From positions 652,334,468 through 652,398,467 of the forward strand of contig NC_081409.1 in NCBI RefSeq assembly GCF_030272615.1: a stretch of 64,000 bases of DNA, given 5' to 3'. The position numbers were made by a program, and so were the translations under genes. Numbering within the stretch: the first letter of the stretch is position 1; each line of letters starts with the position of its first letter. The DNA comes from Cryptomeria japonica (lineage: Eukaryota > Streptophyta > Pinopsida > Cupressales > Cupressaceae). Below, piece by piece: positions 1 to 12,521 of the stretch. The notes beneath the pieces were generated by a model that worked only from the letters and a program-made list of their open reading frames with translations, was not told where the DNA came from and made no database searches.

Positions 1-439
1 TTATAATCAATATAACCTTAATTTTATATAATGATTAGCTAATCTAACTTGTTCGATATATAAGCACAAGTGAACCTCAATCCTAAGTTTGTTGATATAA
101 AATCAATATAGTATGAAATTTATAGAAAACATATTTTTAAAAACTATTGATAGATGAAATTCTAAGGTAGGTAACCTCAACATCAATTAGGAATGGACAA
201 GTGACCTCTACCCTATATAATTTTTAATCTATCCCTCATGTTTTCTTTACCCATTTGCTAAAAATTAAGAATAATATTACACCTAAGCATGTGGCCCTTT
301 CTTAGAAAGTGGTGGGTAGGAATTCTTGTATGCAATGTAGACCTAATGAGGGTGTCTTGTGTGTTTTACCAATCTAGTGAGAAATCTACTTTTTTGTCAA
401 GTTTTCTCATTATTATAATTATGGGTAAATATGGTACAA

Positions 440-640
440 GATAACATGTAAGATTATATTGTAAAAACAATTGACCTAAATATTGAGATCTTTACTATAT
501 AATTAGTGTCATTACTAGAGTATTGATACAGTTAGGTACATTAAGGACTTCTTAGATAATGTATGTTTCTAATAAAATGTAGGTTATAGGTTTGATTCCT
601 ATTTATTTTCTTAATTATGTGTTGAGAAACAAATTATTTT
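440..640. repeat. Possible tRNA-derived SINE remnant
   Basis: The segment near 585-605 contains ATAGG, a seven-base loop TTTGATT, then CCTAT, which is the shape of a tRNA T-arm and Pol III B box. The unit C copy near 56370-56390 reads TTTGAAT in the loop, closer to the B-box consensus. The unit B copy at 35887-35910 is damaged. No convincing A box or acceptor stem was found, so this could be chance. Confidence 0.25.
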
Positions 641-1044
641 TCAACACACTTCAAAAATATTTTAGTATTTTAAAAAAATTATAAGTATTTTATGATTATG
701 ATTGAAGGGAAATTAGTTATGTAAGATAAGATGTAATATTATATACTTAGCTTGATATACTCTAAAAATTTATATAGTTATTATCATTATTTTCATTTAT
801 AAACTATTCATGCAAACAACCACTTTAAGAAATTATAGTACAATATGCATTATTGATAAAATTTAGGTCACAGTATCATTGAGGCATTCACAACCTCTTA
901 AAGTTTCTTTAGATTGTCCATTCTTCAAATATTTAGTTACAAATTCATCAATTATATTAACAACCAATGAATCCTTCCCATTTGTTATGAGAAAAATGAC
1001 AATTTAAATTTTTAATCAATTGTATTTTTTATATTAACAATTCA

Positions 1045-2600
1045 AATCAAATACTAGGATCTTATTCGTAGGTTGTATTGTTTTCATTTGGACCAAACGT
1101 CCTCAGATGGGATCCCTGCTATTGAAATGGGGTCCAGCTATGATCCCAAATTGTTTTTTGACCTCATTGTCACCCTATCCAACTCTGCTAAAGTGTCCCA
1201 TTTGGGCCCCAAATTTCCTACTAGAGAGAAACCTGTATGCATGGCCAAATTCAAATTCATTTATGTCTCTAAAAGGGACCTTGTTGAGGAACCCCAGGTT
1301 GAGGAGAATAAGAACATGGAAATTATTGAGGATTTAGAGTCTGGCTCCTTTTCCTTTCATAAAACTAACTCCTCTAAAACCACAAGCTCAGATTGGTCCC
1401 TAACCAAGAATGTTAAAGTCGATGCTAACCCTCCCCCTTCTAAAAATACTAAGCCCCCAAGCTTGATCATAGTACTCAACAAGCTTGTGAAGGACATTCA
1501 CGATGACGTGCAAAGGCAGGATGATTTGTTCAAATGGATTTTTGGGTAGAGGAATGTGGCAAAAAGGAAGACAAACAGGTTGGAGGTGGTTGCTAAAGCC
1601 AAAGCTATGACTAATACTTGGCTTGAGGGAGTGGACGAGGAAAGAGTCTAGAAGGTGGCTAATGAATTTGTTGGTTTAACAGAGAGATGGGAAAAGGTGA
1701 ACAAGAGAATCAATGACCTAGATGCTAAGATTAAAATTATTCTGACTAAATTGGAGATAGAATAAATTAGGAAATCCCAAGAGGCCCTTAAAATTAAATT
1801 TGAGGAGGCCAACTCAGTGTATAGCAATCCATCCAACACGAATAACTCTTTTATTCAAGCTATCCAGACCATACAAGTTGATCTTAATGGGAAAAGGGAG
1901 AAGAAGTGTCAGAAAACTAATGTGATGATCATAGGTGCAAGCACCAAGGAGTCCCTGGTGAAAGCTACCCTAGATTCTGTTGAGGTGTCTTTCGGTTCTA
2001 GGTTTGGTTCTTCCAAAAAGGTGTCATTTTCTAACAATGTCCTAAGTTTATGCAAAGATTGGTAGGATAAACATTCCCCCATGCAGTTGGCCATCTCTTC
2101 ATGCCTTTCATAGGTTGTTTTGGTGGTTTTTTTTTTTTGCTGGTCTCTTTTTTTCGTTCTGCTCTTGCTAGTTTTTTAGTTTCCTTTTTGGTTCGTGGGT
2201 ATCCTAGTTGGGTTTTTTCTTTGTTTTAGTGGCATATTTTTTTATGGTTATGCCTTATGATGATGTCAGCACTATGTAAGACCTACACATGCAACAAGTA
2301 TGTACCTTTTGTCCCCCCTCTTTGAATTTTTAACTAAATTTTATTAAAAATCATTTTTCCTTTTCTGGGTCCATGTGAACCTGAAGAAAAAAAAATTTGA
2401 CACTGGTGCAGGTACATCTGTACACAATTATATGCCTCGTAAATCATGGCAATAAAAAAATCACCATAAATTTTGTCAATCTTCATTTTTTATTATTTGA
2501 TAGGTAATTTAGGAGTTTTGGGGCCTTTTGAGCACAATGGTGGCCTCCTCTTTTTAATCTCCTTAGAATTATTGTTCATCCTAATGAGGAATCACAGAGT
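1045..2600 (+). pseudogene. Relic of dispersed retroelement ORF (copy in unit A)
   Basis: A broken reading frame runs from about 1073 to 2065. The first 158 residues are open (1073-1549). The same product then continues past in-frame stops near 1548, 1649 and 1762, and reopens at 1817-2065. The later part is rich in Lys, Glu and Asp with heptad-like spacing, which suggests a coiled coil. It is followed by T- and G-rich DNA (2120-2260) and an AT-rich tail resembling the end of a LINE. Unit B has the matching relic at 36600-38100. Unit C has no counterpart, so this block is an insertion made before A and B separated. I do not recognise the protein. It may be related to the relics at 7190-8405 and 42590-44090, which are also acidic and end in coiled-coil-like regions. 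Confidence 0.5.
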
Positions 2601-5240
2601 GTAATTCAAAACATTGATGATAAAAAATAAATACACAATCGAATCCAAAAAAAATTATGAGTATACAATATGGATTGTAGAAATCTCATAGAATTAATGT
2701 TAAGATTTTATTAACAAACTAATAACTAAATAATTCTAGTTAATATTTGTTGAATGATGGACTTATATAAGTAACAACTAATAAATGAATAATTCTATTC
2801 AATTCCTATAATAAAATAATTCTATGGAAAAATGAATTTAAATAAACAAATATGAGTATTTACAATAAAAATGAATCTTAATATAGATGGTTAACCAATA
2901 AAATTACATATTTTCCAGTCATGATTATAAGTGTAAGATATTAAATTATTATTTTTTATACAATGGACATAGTATATAGTTTTTAAATAATTCTAAGCAA
3001 TAAAATGAGAGCTAAAATATTTGGTTTATGGTTGAGCCCCTTTGACGCATTACAAATCCTCTTTTTGGGTTGTTCTCAACTTTTTAGATTAAAATTTCTC
3101 CACTATATTACCAAGCAACAGTGTTCCCTATTTTAGTACATATGTTGGTGATATTTCAACTTTTGATTCAATTAAATTATATACTATTAAAAATTATTTT
3201 TTAAAAATAAATAGGTAATTATGAAGTTATGATATCTTAGAAATGGCAATTTATATGAATTATATATAACCAAGATTATATATAGATTATATTTAATTTA
3301 TAAATTAAACTATCATTCACACTTGTAGTAAATATTTTTAATACCTACAATAGCATTATGCTAAAAATTTAATTGTTAATTTTGAAGAAGTATAGATAAA
3401 TTGAGAGTTACAAAATTTAAATGTCTAATAAGAGAAAAACTAAAAGCAACCTATTCTTATTTTCTATGTTCAATTTGACACATATCAATATAAATTAACA
3501 CTATAACATTCACTCTCATTCATAAATGAGGAAGGAAATGCATATCTTTCTTTATATTGATAAAACAAATACAAGAAAAACACTATAACATTCACTCTCA
3601 TTCATAAATGAGGAAGGAAATGCATATCTTTCTTTATATTGATAAAACAAATACAAGAAACCAAGTCATAAATTAAGTAGAAAACCAATCTAATTTGAAA
3701 TCCATATTTTATTTTAATGATCAAAGAATATCAATTCTTTATTACTATTTGTGATCATTTTGAATTAAAAATTAATTGGATTATATGTTTTTTTTTAATA
3801 ATTGAAAATTAATATTCAAGTTATTTAATCACTAATACATTAATAAATTTGTAACTTGTTCTTTTAATTTTAGAATATTTTAGTTGATTCATATCTTCGT
3901 CTATTTCAAATGTTAAGATTAATACATTGGTGAAATAAATGTTCATCAAGAAAATTGAAGATTTAAATATATAGATTATATTTAAATTTGCACATATTTA
4001 ATTTATGATTTTTAAGCTATGTTTTATTTTTTAAAATTTATTTATTCATAATTAATTTGAAAAAAATTGTCATGAAAGTTTTTTTCAAATATTTGAACAT
4101 ATTGACTCAAACCATATGAAATAATAAATAAATATATATGCAACTACTCTATGAACTCAAAAAAATCAATCAAGATTTTATGGTAGATAAATGCAAGGGT
4201 TTAAATTATGAAATTAATAAAGAGTACAAGTTTTAAAAATCTAAAAAATTTGAATACCACATTTGATTAAATTAAATAGTATTAGTGATTTCTCATTGTA
4301 GTAATTGTTCACAATTCTACATTAATTTGATCTAGATCATGTAAGCTAGCTTTTCTTTCTATATGCTATTTGATAGGTTAATTATTTCCCTTTGACTTGT
4401 ATGAGAAGACAAATAAAAAATATTCTTATTCGAGGATTTACTTAAATATGTTCACAACATAAATTGAAATGGGTATGAGGTATGAAGAATGACATAAGAC
4501 ATGGATAAAATTACTTTTGAAATTAATTAAACTTTATTGAAGAATTTACTTAAATATCTCTACAACATAGATTAAGATGTAGTGCACTAGAATTTCTTTA
4601 GTCAAAACAAATTCCAATTAAGAATTAAAAGATTCCTTCAATAAACATATCTAACACAAGTATCTTTCTTTTAAAAAACCAACTAAAATACTCATCTAAA
4701 ATCATAATTTTCATTTAATTCTTATGGTTGTTCCCAATTCTTATTTGAATTCTAGGGTTCTCAATTCTTATTTGAGTTCTATAATGAAGAAAATGACAAA
4801 ATTAAAAGTAATGGATATATTTGAAAACACTATCTCCATACGTTTAAATGACTCTTGAAGAAAATGACATGTTGAAAATGTAGATGTTCACCTTAATTGC
4901 GTCTATTCAATTATTATTCCTATTCTTAAAAATAGCCTAATTCAAGAATCAAAAATGGATTTTGAATAACAAAAATAGGACAATTATTTATATCCTTTTG
5001 ATATGAGTGCAAAACTATGATTAAATATTTAACCTTTGAGCAAAATGATGTAGGTAGATTCTTCTGCATAGATTTTTATGAGAACCGATACTGCAGCAAT
5101 TTTCACCATTTTATATATTACCAAACGATTGTATTTATTTGCGTTTTCGTTTATATACAAACTATATCATTTTTCCATATGGGAAAACTAGCATCTAAAA
5201 ATTCTTTGATGGATAACCCATAAATTCTTCAATGAATAAT
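2600..5240. other. AT-rich intergenic DNA of unit A
   Basis: No gene is supported here. The stretch is strongly AT-rich and aligns along its length with 44290-47800 of unit B and, more loosely, 57080-59330 of unit C. Its only structured part is an 82-bp tandem duplication at 3499-3662. Short open frames here have no conserved coding pattern between units. Confidence 0.7.
3499..3662. repeat. 82-bp tandem duplication
   Basis: The segment starting CACTATAACATTCACTCTC at 3499 is repeated exactly one 82-bp period later at 3581 with virtually no change. Unit B has one copy (about 45008-45088), so the duplication arose in unit A after it separated from B. Confidence 0.9.
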
Positions 5241-5460
5241 ACTATTGGTCAAGACTAAATGCCGTAAATCACGCAAGAATCAGTAAATTCAAAGCATAAC
5301 CGCATTGGTCAAGGTCATTCATTTATATTGATCAAACACGCAATGATCCGTGCATCATACGCACAAGGGTAGCCGCCATTGACTAGAGCCCTACAAGCAT
5401 AGGTTACCCTAGTTCCCATTGTATTCTATATATACCCAATTCCAATGTTTAACATTCACA
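5240..5460 (+). promoter_or_regulatory. Promoter of EG45-like gene 1
   Basis: A TATATATA box lies at 5427-5434, 102 bp before the ATG. Three W-box cores lie upstream: GGTCAA at 5247-5252 and 5307-5312 (TTGACC on the other strand), and TTGACT at 5379-5384. The whole interval, including GATCAAACACGCAATGATCC around 5330-5350, is conserved in the upstream regions of genes 2 and 3. W-box cores are the known targets of WRKY factors, so defence or stress control is plausible but inferred. Confidence 0.6.
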
Positions 5461-5528
5461 GATTGCAGCTCTATTGTTCTTGAGGAGTAAGAGAATTGAG
5501 CAGTAGAATCAGACAGTCTTGGGAGAGA

Positions 5529-6161
5529 ATGGCTGGTGCAGGCATGTGGCGGTCTGTCTTCGTTATGAGTTTTATGTGGGGCTGGAATTGCTCTATGGCT
5601 GAGCAAGGAACAGCCACATATTACACTGCTCCATATGTCCGTAAGTATATTATTTTTAATTGGAATGGAATTTAGTGATGAGTATTGCCGTCTATGAATG
5701 ACTGAACATATTGATCAAAGTTAGTGGCGGGTATTGTTGTTTATGATGAGTTTAATAGCGTGTTATTGTTTTGACAGCATCGGCGTGCTATGGAAACGAC
5801 CCCAATCAATTTCCAGCAGGAGATTTGTTTGCGGCGGCAAGCGACACAATCTGGGGCAACGGGGCGGCTTGCGGAAAACAGTACCGAATCACATGCACCG
5901 GCGCAACAAATCAGGGCGTTCCGATGCCATGCAAGAGCGGATCCATCGTCGTGAAGATTGTTGATTATTGCCCAGCGGGATGCGCTGGTACCTTCGATTT
6001 ATCTCAAGCTGCCTTCGCTGATATTGCTGATCCAGATGCTGGCAAAGTTTACATCGACTATGAACAGTACGTTGATGGTTGATTTTCATTTTTCCTCTTG
6101 TTCCCGTAATATTAATTGATATGTTCGTTGAATTATTCTTCCTTTGTTTTTCAGGGCCTGA
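5529..6161 (+). CDS. EG45-like / plant natriuretic peptide-like secreted protein, copy 1
   Basis: Three coding exons: 5529-5640, 5778-6066 and 6155-6161, giving 135 residues. Intron 1 (137 bp, GT-AG, phase 1) splits the Pro codon of YVPSACYG. Intron 2 (88 bp, donor GTACGT, phase 2) leaves a last coding exon of only seven bases, so the protein ends YEQA. The first ATG is followed by a hydrophobic stretch (SVFVMSFMWGW), a likely signal peptide cut after SMA, before EQGTATYYTAP. The mature part has six Cys (SACYG, AACG, ITCTG, PCKSG, DYCPAGC) and the GTATYYT and DYCPAG motifs of EG45/PNP-like double-psi beta-barrel proteins, related in fold to the expansin N-terminal domain. The length suits this family, and there is no C-terminal carbohydrate-binding domain, so it is not an expansin. 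Family members are apoplastic and linked with ion and water balance and stress; the role here is inferred. Compared with copies 2 and 3 it lacks three residues in the signal peptide. Confidence 0.9.
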
Positions 6162-6560
6162 GCGTGCTGAGCAGCCCTATTATAACTAAATAGAGCCCGC
6201 ATCAACATTAGCGGGGATAATACATAATACCACTTTTGGTGGCGGTTTTTTGCTTTTGCGTTGTACGAAGCAGGCTGCTTTGAAAATGCTTCGTTTTAAT
6301 AACTAATGTTACTGAATAATATAGCCAATGTCTATGGTGTCCTTCGTACTTGTGTCGATTCGAAACATTTCCAATTTTTCAATTTTGAATTCAGTAAATT
6401 CCAATCAATTAACATTTAAAGTCTTATAAGATATTTCAAACGTCTCGATAATGTATACGTAGTTTTCTCCTCAAGAGATAGTTGTTTAGTCTTTCAGAAA
6501 TAAGTTTTTCACTGGTTCATCACTATTTTACAATTTGAATCTAAAGGTGAAAGTGTTGGT
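6162..6560 (+). other. 3' untranslated and downstream region of gene 1
   Basis: Sequence after the stop, including TTGTACGAAGCAGG near 6261-6275, is conserved downstream of genes 2 (48894-48908) and 3 (60400-60414), so it is probably 3' UTR. Several AATAAT and AATAA-type words could act as polyadenylation signals, but no cleavage site can be fixed. Confidence 0.5.
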
Positions 6561-6580
6561 ATGAATAGGTTCAAAAGTCA

Positions 6581-6582
<2 letters not shown>

Positions 6583-6613
<31 letters not shown>
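6583..6613. repeat. (TA)n microsatellite
   Basis: A pure run of alternating TA of about 30 bp. The matching place in unit B (about 49243-49260) has only a short irregular AT run. Confidence 0.95.
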
Positions 6614-6618
<5 letters not shown>

Positions 6619-7131
6619 GAAGATTGATACGTAGGAGGTATTTTTTTAAATTAGTCAAATTATAATATTGTTATGGGAATTCAACTATATAATTTTCAAG
6701 TCAAATTCATCAACTCATGTTTGATGCCTAGTGATTCACAATAATCTATCTTAATGAGAATGAATGGTACACTTAGTACTCTTTGCAATTAGGTGATTCT
6801 CATAGGTGAAGCATTGGGTCTTCCTGGGAGATCACTCATCCCATCTATTATGAAATTTATGTCTATAATATTTGATGGATTAATATTTTAAAAATATTAT
6901 GTATATGTAATTATATTTGTTCATTGTAATCTAGATAATTTTAATTTTTTAAGATAAAACAATAAACTATTGGATTTTAGGAGTATCTAAAAACTCTATA
7001 AGCATTAAAATGTGATCTTAAAGATATTTTTGGACTAGGTTTTCTAAATAAAATTGGGTACAAAAAACTTAGGTATCCTTTTCATATCACAACTTTACTT
7101 TTATAGCAATTCAACAATTTCAATAAATAAC

Positions 7132-8405
7132 AAGGAGCTCTCGGCCAAGGTTTGTAATTCATGGCAGAATGGGGAGGTAACAGTGGGATGAATTTCATTT
7201 ACGGTGACACCTGAGTATATTGCCAAGGTGACCGGATTGCAGAATGAAGGAGAGAAAGTTGAGAAAAGGGGCACTGGGGACTATAGAGGCTTCATGAAGA
7301 AATTCTTTCAGAAAGGCAAAAAACCAGTTCCCTTCCAAAATGGGTATGATCGTTTGGCCCTCCCTAAGCCTTTTCCATTGATTAGCTTTCATGTTATGAA
7401 ATATTTCATCTTAGAGGGTCGTTATCCCACCGTCCATGGTTATCACTTCCCCATTTTGAACCACATTAGGCACCATGTCAAGATAAATATGTGGTTCTTT
7501 CTGTTCTCATCCCTCAGTGCTTGTATTCCAAATGGGGCGAATCCGCCCTTACATCAGGGTTTAATTTACCTAATGTATAAGTATGTCATTGATCATTCTT
7601 CCACTACTAGTTGTATTGCCTCGACCTCTAGTAGTGAGGGGAGCTGTAAGAAAACCCCCAAAAATAATCCAAGTTTATCCGCTGAGAACCCTAAGGTGAT
7701 GTCTATCCTCTCAGCTCCTAGTATTTTAGCATGGGAAAAATCCCTGTTATGACCTTGGAAAAGAATTCCTTTGAGCGGACCTTGTTGGATTTAACCCCAG
7801 AGAAAAGGAAAAGTGAAACGCTTAAAAATATCCTGAGGAAAGCTAAGAGGTCTAGTAGTGAGTTTGCTGGAAAGAGCCCGACCATTGACTTGGAGATTCA
7901 CAACTCGGAAGAGGAAGAGGTGAAAGGAACAATGCATAAAAAAATTGAGAGTAGCTAGGGGGAAGAAAGATTGGCTAGGCTTCATGCCAAGGAGAGGAAT
8001 CAAGTTATCAACCTACCAATACTGAGACTATTTTGTATAAAATTTATGATATTGAAGATGAGCTCGCCTCTCACGATAACTCTAAGGATGAGAATGTCAA
8101 TGCAGATGAGGAGGAACAGACTGAAAGCCCTGATGATAAAATGGCCAAAGAAGATGAAATTGAGGAAGAAACTAGTAAATCAGAAAGTGAACAAGAGTCT
8201 CCTTTCAAAGAGCACAATAGCCTGATATCCTCTGAAGATATGGAAATGGTGCCTTGTTCGCCTTTGGGTCTGACCCAGGAGGATAAAAACACTGTTGAGG
8301 AGCAAGTGAAAGATTTGAAGTAGAAAATTGAGAGGCTAGAAAAGAGTTATGAAGTATAGGATAGTAAGATGAAACTTTTGTGTGGCACTTTCAATTCCCT
8401 CTTAT
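7132..8405 (+). pseudogene. Relic of unnamed acidic retroelement ORF
   Basis: The longest open part is 7204-7752. It begins after an in-frame stop and reads VTPEYIAKVTGLQNEGEKV, followed by a globular part with FILEGRYPTVHGYHFPILNH. After a stop it continues in other frames to about 8405 as a very acidic, Ser-rich segment (8080-8230) and a Lys/Glu-rich coiled-coil-like end (KIERLEKSYE). Residues around GRYP..HFPILNHIRH match GRYASIFSHHFTILNHFRH at about 43110-43160, so both derive from one gene family. I cannot name the family; it resembles repeat-encoded plant mobile-domain proteins. Frameshifts and stops show it is dead. Confidence 0.6.
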
Positions 8406-10399
8406 ATGTATTTCAAGCATGCCTAATCAGTCATGACTTAAGTGGCTAGTAGTTGAGACAACAGGTCAACACAAAAATAAAATGTCAATCTAAAAAGAAG
8501 GCAAGGGGTTTAGGGTTTAAGGCTTTAGTAGCTCAGGCTTGGCCTTGTGTAGGTTTTTTTACCTATTGAGGTTTTCTTAGATCGATCATTAGTGACAAGA
8601 AAATATGTAGTATGAAATGTCAATATGTTGGCCACTTCCACAAAATGTTTTCTTGCTAAACATGAAGGGCCACATAGCCAGATATCCATTAGATATAGGA
8701 GTCTCAACAAATTACTTCAATAAGTCTTAGATTAGACCTACTTAAGCTAGTAGAAAAATTGAACAATAACTACCTACCTAAGAAGATTGAAAACTAACTT
8801 GTGTGCCAGCACTTAGGGAAAGGAAAACTAAACAAAATCATGTGTGAAAGAACTTATTAAAATAAAAACCTAACCAACACTTGACTAATTGACAATGAAT
8901 ATTTTAGGCAAAACCATTAATTGATTAAGTGAAGTGGTTGCCTTTACTTGCTATCTTGTAGTGTCTTTGATGATTATAAAAAAAAACAAGAATATCGGTC
9001 CTAGATAAAAGTCCAACAATCATTTGCAACATTCCTTAAAGAATGTAGATAGACTAATCTATTTCTCCAAGTTGTGCATGCACAATATTTCTTATAAGTG
9101 GATAAAGGAGTTGGATTTGTGCTTCTTCAACTACATCATGCTTAGGTGAAAGAATGAATAGCAATTATGTGTTGGCTTTAGTCCTAGTTAGATATCTCAT
9201 AAGACATCCTCTTGAAAGAATAAATTCATAGATTCTCTTACTAGTCTCTTGACTATGAACTACTTCAATAAACCTCACTTTGTTGATTAGCATGAGTTAT
9301 CTCATGTGACTTGAGTGACAAAAGTTTGCACCCCTACTGATCTATCACCTCAACAAATTTGTGAAACATGGAAACAACCCTAAAGAGTAAGACCTTGCTT
9401 AGTATGGTTGAATCTCTAAACAAGGCTAATTTCCTTTCTAATCTGGGTGCAATTATTGAGCCAATATAACACTTCAAATTCTACTTCAAAACCTACCCTA
9501 ACAACTTGTAGAGAAAAGAGAAGAGAAAATGCATAAATGAAAGGAGGTGATACACCAAGAGAAGAATTTTTTTCTTCCTACCTATGACTGCATAGGGTAT
9601 TAATGAAAGACGAAAAAATACACATAGATCTCTATGTTGATCAATATCCCATGGCACATACAAAAGTTGGGACTTATAAGATGTTAGAAGGGAAGGGAAA
9701 CATTCACAAAACAACATCCATGAGCATATTTAACACAAAATAAAATTTGGAAATAGAAGTAGGACACATTCAAACAAGAAGGTAGATGTCTACACAAGAT
9801 ATTTGAAGTTATTTGAATTGGGGAAGATGTAAACACAACAACTTTATTGATGCAAAAATAAGAATAAATTTACAATTATATAATATGAATCTATAAGAGA
9901 AAAGAAAAGAGAACCCTTTAGGATATGTTTCAAATATGCCTTTACAGATTAGGCATAACTGAGATGTACATTCTAAGTTCAAACCATAGCCTACATAGGG
10001 TTAGTTGTTGAGATGATTTAAAGGCAAATAAGATCAAATATTTGATCTTTATGTATAGAATCGATCATCAAGAAGGTATAATGGGATTGACCAACATCAA
10101 TGTAGTCAAGAAGAATGAGAGCACATAGAGGTTGGATTGTCCTAAGGTCTGCAATGGCATCCCTAATAGGGTAAAAGGCTTCCTACAAGTCATTGAAGAA
10201 ATATGGTGCATCTTGATAATTCATTTCTAGGGCACAATGAGGAGTAATGACATCATTATAAATGTTTTATCCAAGGACAAAGGCCGTTGGGGAAATTAGG
10301 ATCATTGTTTTCAACCCCTACATAAAGTTTCTACCAAAGTTGTTGCATTTGAGTTCAGGCCCTGAGTTTTAAAGTTGACTATTGATGTTTAGCATTGGT
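8406..10399. other. Unresolved DNA inside the nested insertion
   Basis: About 2 kb with no convincing gene. There are two short minus-strand open frames (8525-8710, 9493-9717) without recognisable motifs. It lies between the ORF relic and the start of the Copia-type LTR, and neither end shows clear terminal repeats. It may be eroded retrotransposon DNA. Confidence 0.4.
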
Positions 10400-11486
10400 T
10401 GTTGGAGTTTTTTCATTAATGTTTTTGATAAAGGAGAATGTTGTAAACGCTATACAAATTATCGTTGATGTCAACATACTTCTATTGACTTATACTGATG
10501 TTGCTCCGATAATTATGTGACTATTCATCATGTCTTACTTCGCCTTGCTCTGCAAATATAGATATGAGTTTGTAGATTGAACAATACATTCATAAACATC
10601 AAATGTACCTATATTCCAATTTGTATATATTATGTATCTTCTAAAGGTGAGATACATGGTTTGACAATTTGGTCTATCATTTTCTCTATTCCTCCATAAC
10701 AAAACAGTCTATTTTGATTTCCACATTTCATCAATTGATTGGTTTCGGTCTTGCAGTTTTGGGACATTATTAAGTATCGTGGATAACATGCATATTATAT
10801 TTGGAATTATTACTTTTTAGATCTTGGCTAACCTATGTGAGTGAAACGTATGAGATATATTTTGTAGCATCTAAAGTATTTTCTTTGTAAGGCATGAGTG
10901 GTTAACTTGAGATATGGATCAATATATATATGTGATGTACTCTTTGTTGATAATAAACACACACTCATAGAGAAATACAAATATAGATGTGTGACATAGT
11001 GATCAGATGTAATATGTGATTGAAGTAGATGTGAATGACTAAAGAGATAATGAAGTGTGTGAGGTCTATCTACCGAGCCTAATTGGAACTATATATTCCA
11101 TGCATATGTAAGATGCAACTGTAGAAATTTATTTTGTCTACTTGTTTTCTTCTGGGCGATAAGCCCTTCAGTAGTGAGCCTTCATCTTTTTGGCAGAAAT
11201 CCCTCTGGCAATGAGCATCTTGTAATATTTTATAGCTAGTTATAATATATTGATAGTTAACCCTCTCCTTGGTTTTTCTCTAATAGGTTTCCACGCAGAA
11301 ATCTTTTGTTCTCTTGTGTATGTTATTATGGTTGGTATCTCTACTTTTGATGCTTATTTGGTCATTCATTTCTTTTTTTTACAAGCTAATTAATGTAAAT
11401 TTTCAAAGTGATAATTGGGTTGATTTTAAAATTTAGAAAGGTAATACTAATTCAACCTCCCCTCTCAGTATTTCAGCTATTCAACA
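10400..11486 (+). repeat. 5' LTR of the Copia-type element
   Basis: Begins TGTTGGAG and ends TTCAACA, giving a 5-bp terminal inverted repeat TGTTG/CAACA. The first 440 bp align with 16630-17055, for example GATAAAGGAGAATG and TTGATGTCAACATA. It is followed one base later by a primer-binding site. Confidence 0.8.
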
Positions 11487-11488
11487 AT

Positions 11489-11500
11489 TGGTATCAAAGC
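11489..11500 (+). other. Primer-binding site (initiator Met-tRNA type)
   Basis: TGGTATCAAAGC directly after the 5' LTR end. It differs at one base from TGGTATCAGAGC, the usual plant complement of the initiator Met-tRNA 3' end. Confidence 0.85.
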
Positions 11501-11829
11501 TTAGTCCCTTGTTTTAGCTTGACCACTTAAGGGAGATCTACATATGACTCCTAATTTAAGTGTTGAATAAATTCCAATGGATGGAGAATTATAGACTTCT
11601 CTTTAAGGTCTTGAGAATATGGAAAGTGAAAAAAAATATTTGAAAGAAAATATCAAAGAAGAAAATGAGTGGACCAGAAAATTAAGGGAACAAATCAAGA
11701 AGTTCAAAGAAAGATATAAAGAGGTCAGCAAGGAATCGAAACAAACAAATCAAAGGGTTGATTCACAATAGTGGTTCCCACTTTTACTCATGAACGAAAA
11801 TCGCGGGTGTGGGAAAATGTTTTTTAAGG

Positions 11830-12140
11830 TGGTTCATAAAAACTAGTTGTGTTCACTTGAACTATCCAGGGGGGTTTGAACGAACCACATTTTGAGTTGA
11901 GGTTCGAATGAACCCAAGCCCAAAATTAGGTTCATTTGAACCCAAGCCCTAAATTGGGTTCATTTGAACCCAATAAATATTATATTTAAGGGGTTTTCTC
12001 AAATCCCCCTTCGAGTGAACCCATATTAAAACATTTATTTTAAATGTTTTGTGCCTTCCATATTCGTACGAACATGGGTTCAAATGAACTACAGGGGGTT
12101 CGTTTGAACCCCCTTCACTTGAAGGGGTATTCATTTTAAC
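11830..12140. repeat. Cluster of GGTTC-N-GAACC palindromes
   Basis: Within 310 bp a short palindrome recurs, in forms such as GGTTCGAATGAACC, GGTTCATTTGAACC (twice), GGTTCAAATGAACT and GGTTCGTTTGAACC, plus partial forms. Several copies are joined by CAAGCCC(T/A)AAATT, so part of the cluster is also a direct repeat of about 26-28 bp. Confidence 0.85.
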
Positions 12141-12473
12141 CCCCTTTCTAGGCCTTTCTCCCCCAATCTCTTCAGACTTTTGAGAAATTTTTGCCTTCAA
12201 ACCTCTATTTCAAGGCTCAAATAAAAGAATCTTGACAACCTAGAATGTAGGATAATATTCCTCGAGGCAAGCTTTCCAACGACTATAATTTTATTAGATC
12301 GTGAGTGTATAATGATCTTATTTTTAAAATTTGACCAAATATGGGTTTCTCACCAAATATGAACATCTCTGTTCAATGCATTGGGAAAATAGGAAACCAA
12401 TTCAAAAAAATTCTGAAAAATATCTATGCACTAGGTATTGATATATTATTTCTAACAAAAAAAAAATGAATTT

Positions 12474-12474
<1 letters not shown>

Positions 12475-12519
<45 letters not shown>
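12475..12519. repeat. (TA)n microsatellite
   Basis: A run of alternating TA of about 44 bp. Confidence 0.95.

Positions 12520-12521
<2 letters not shown>

Noticed and set aside
11830-12140. GGTTC...GAACC palindromes as heat-shock elements
   Set aside because: Heat-shock elements need TTC and GAA units two bases apart. Here the spacing is four, so the match is only superficial.
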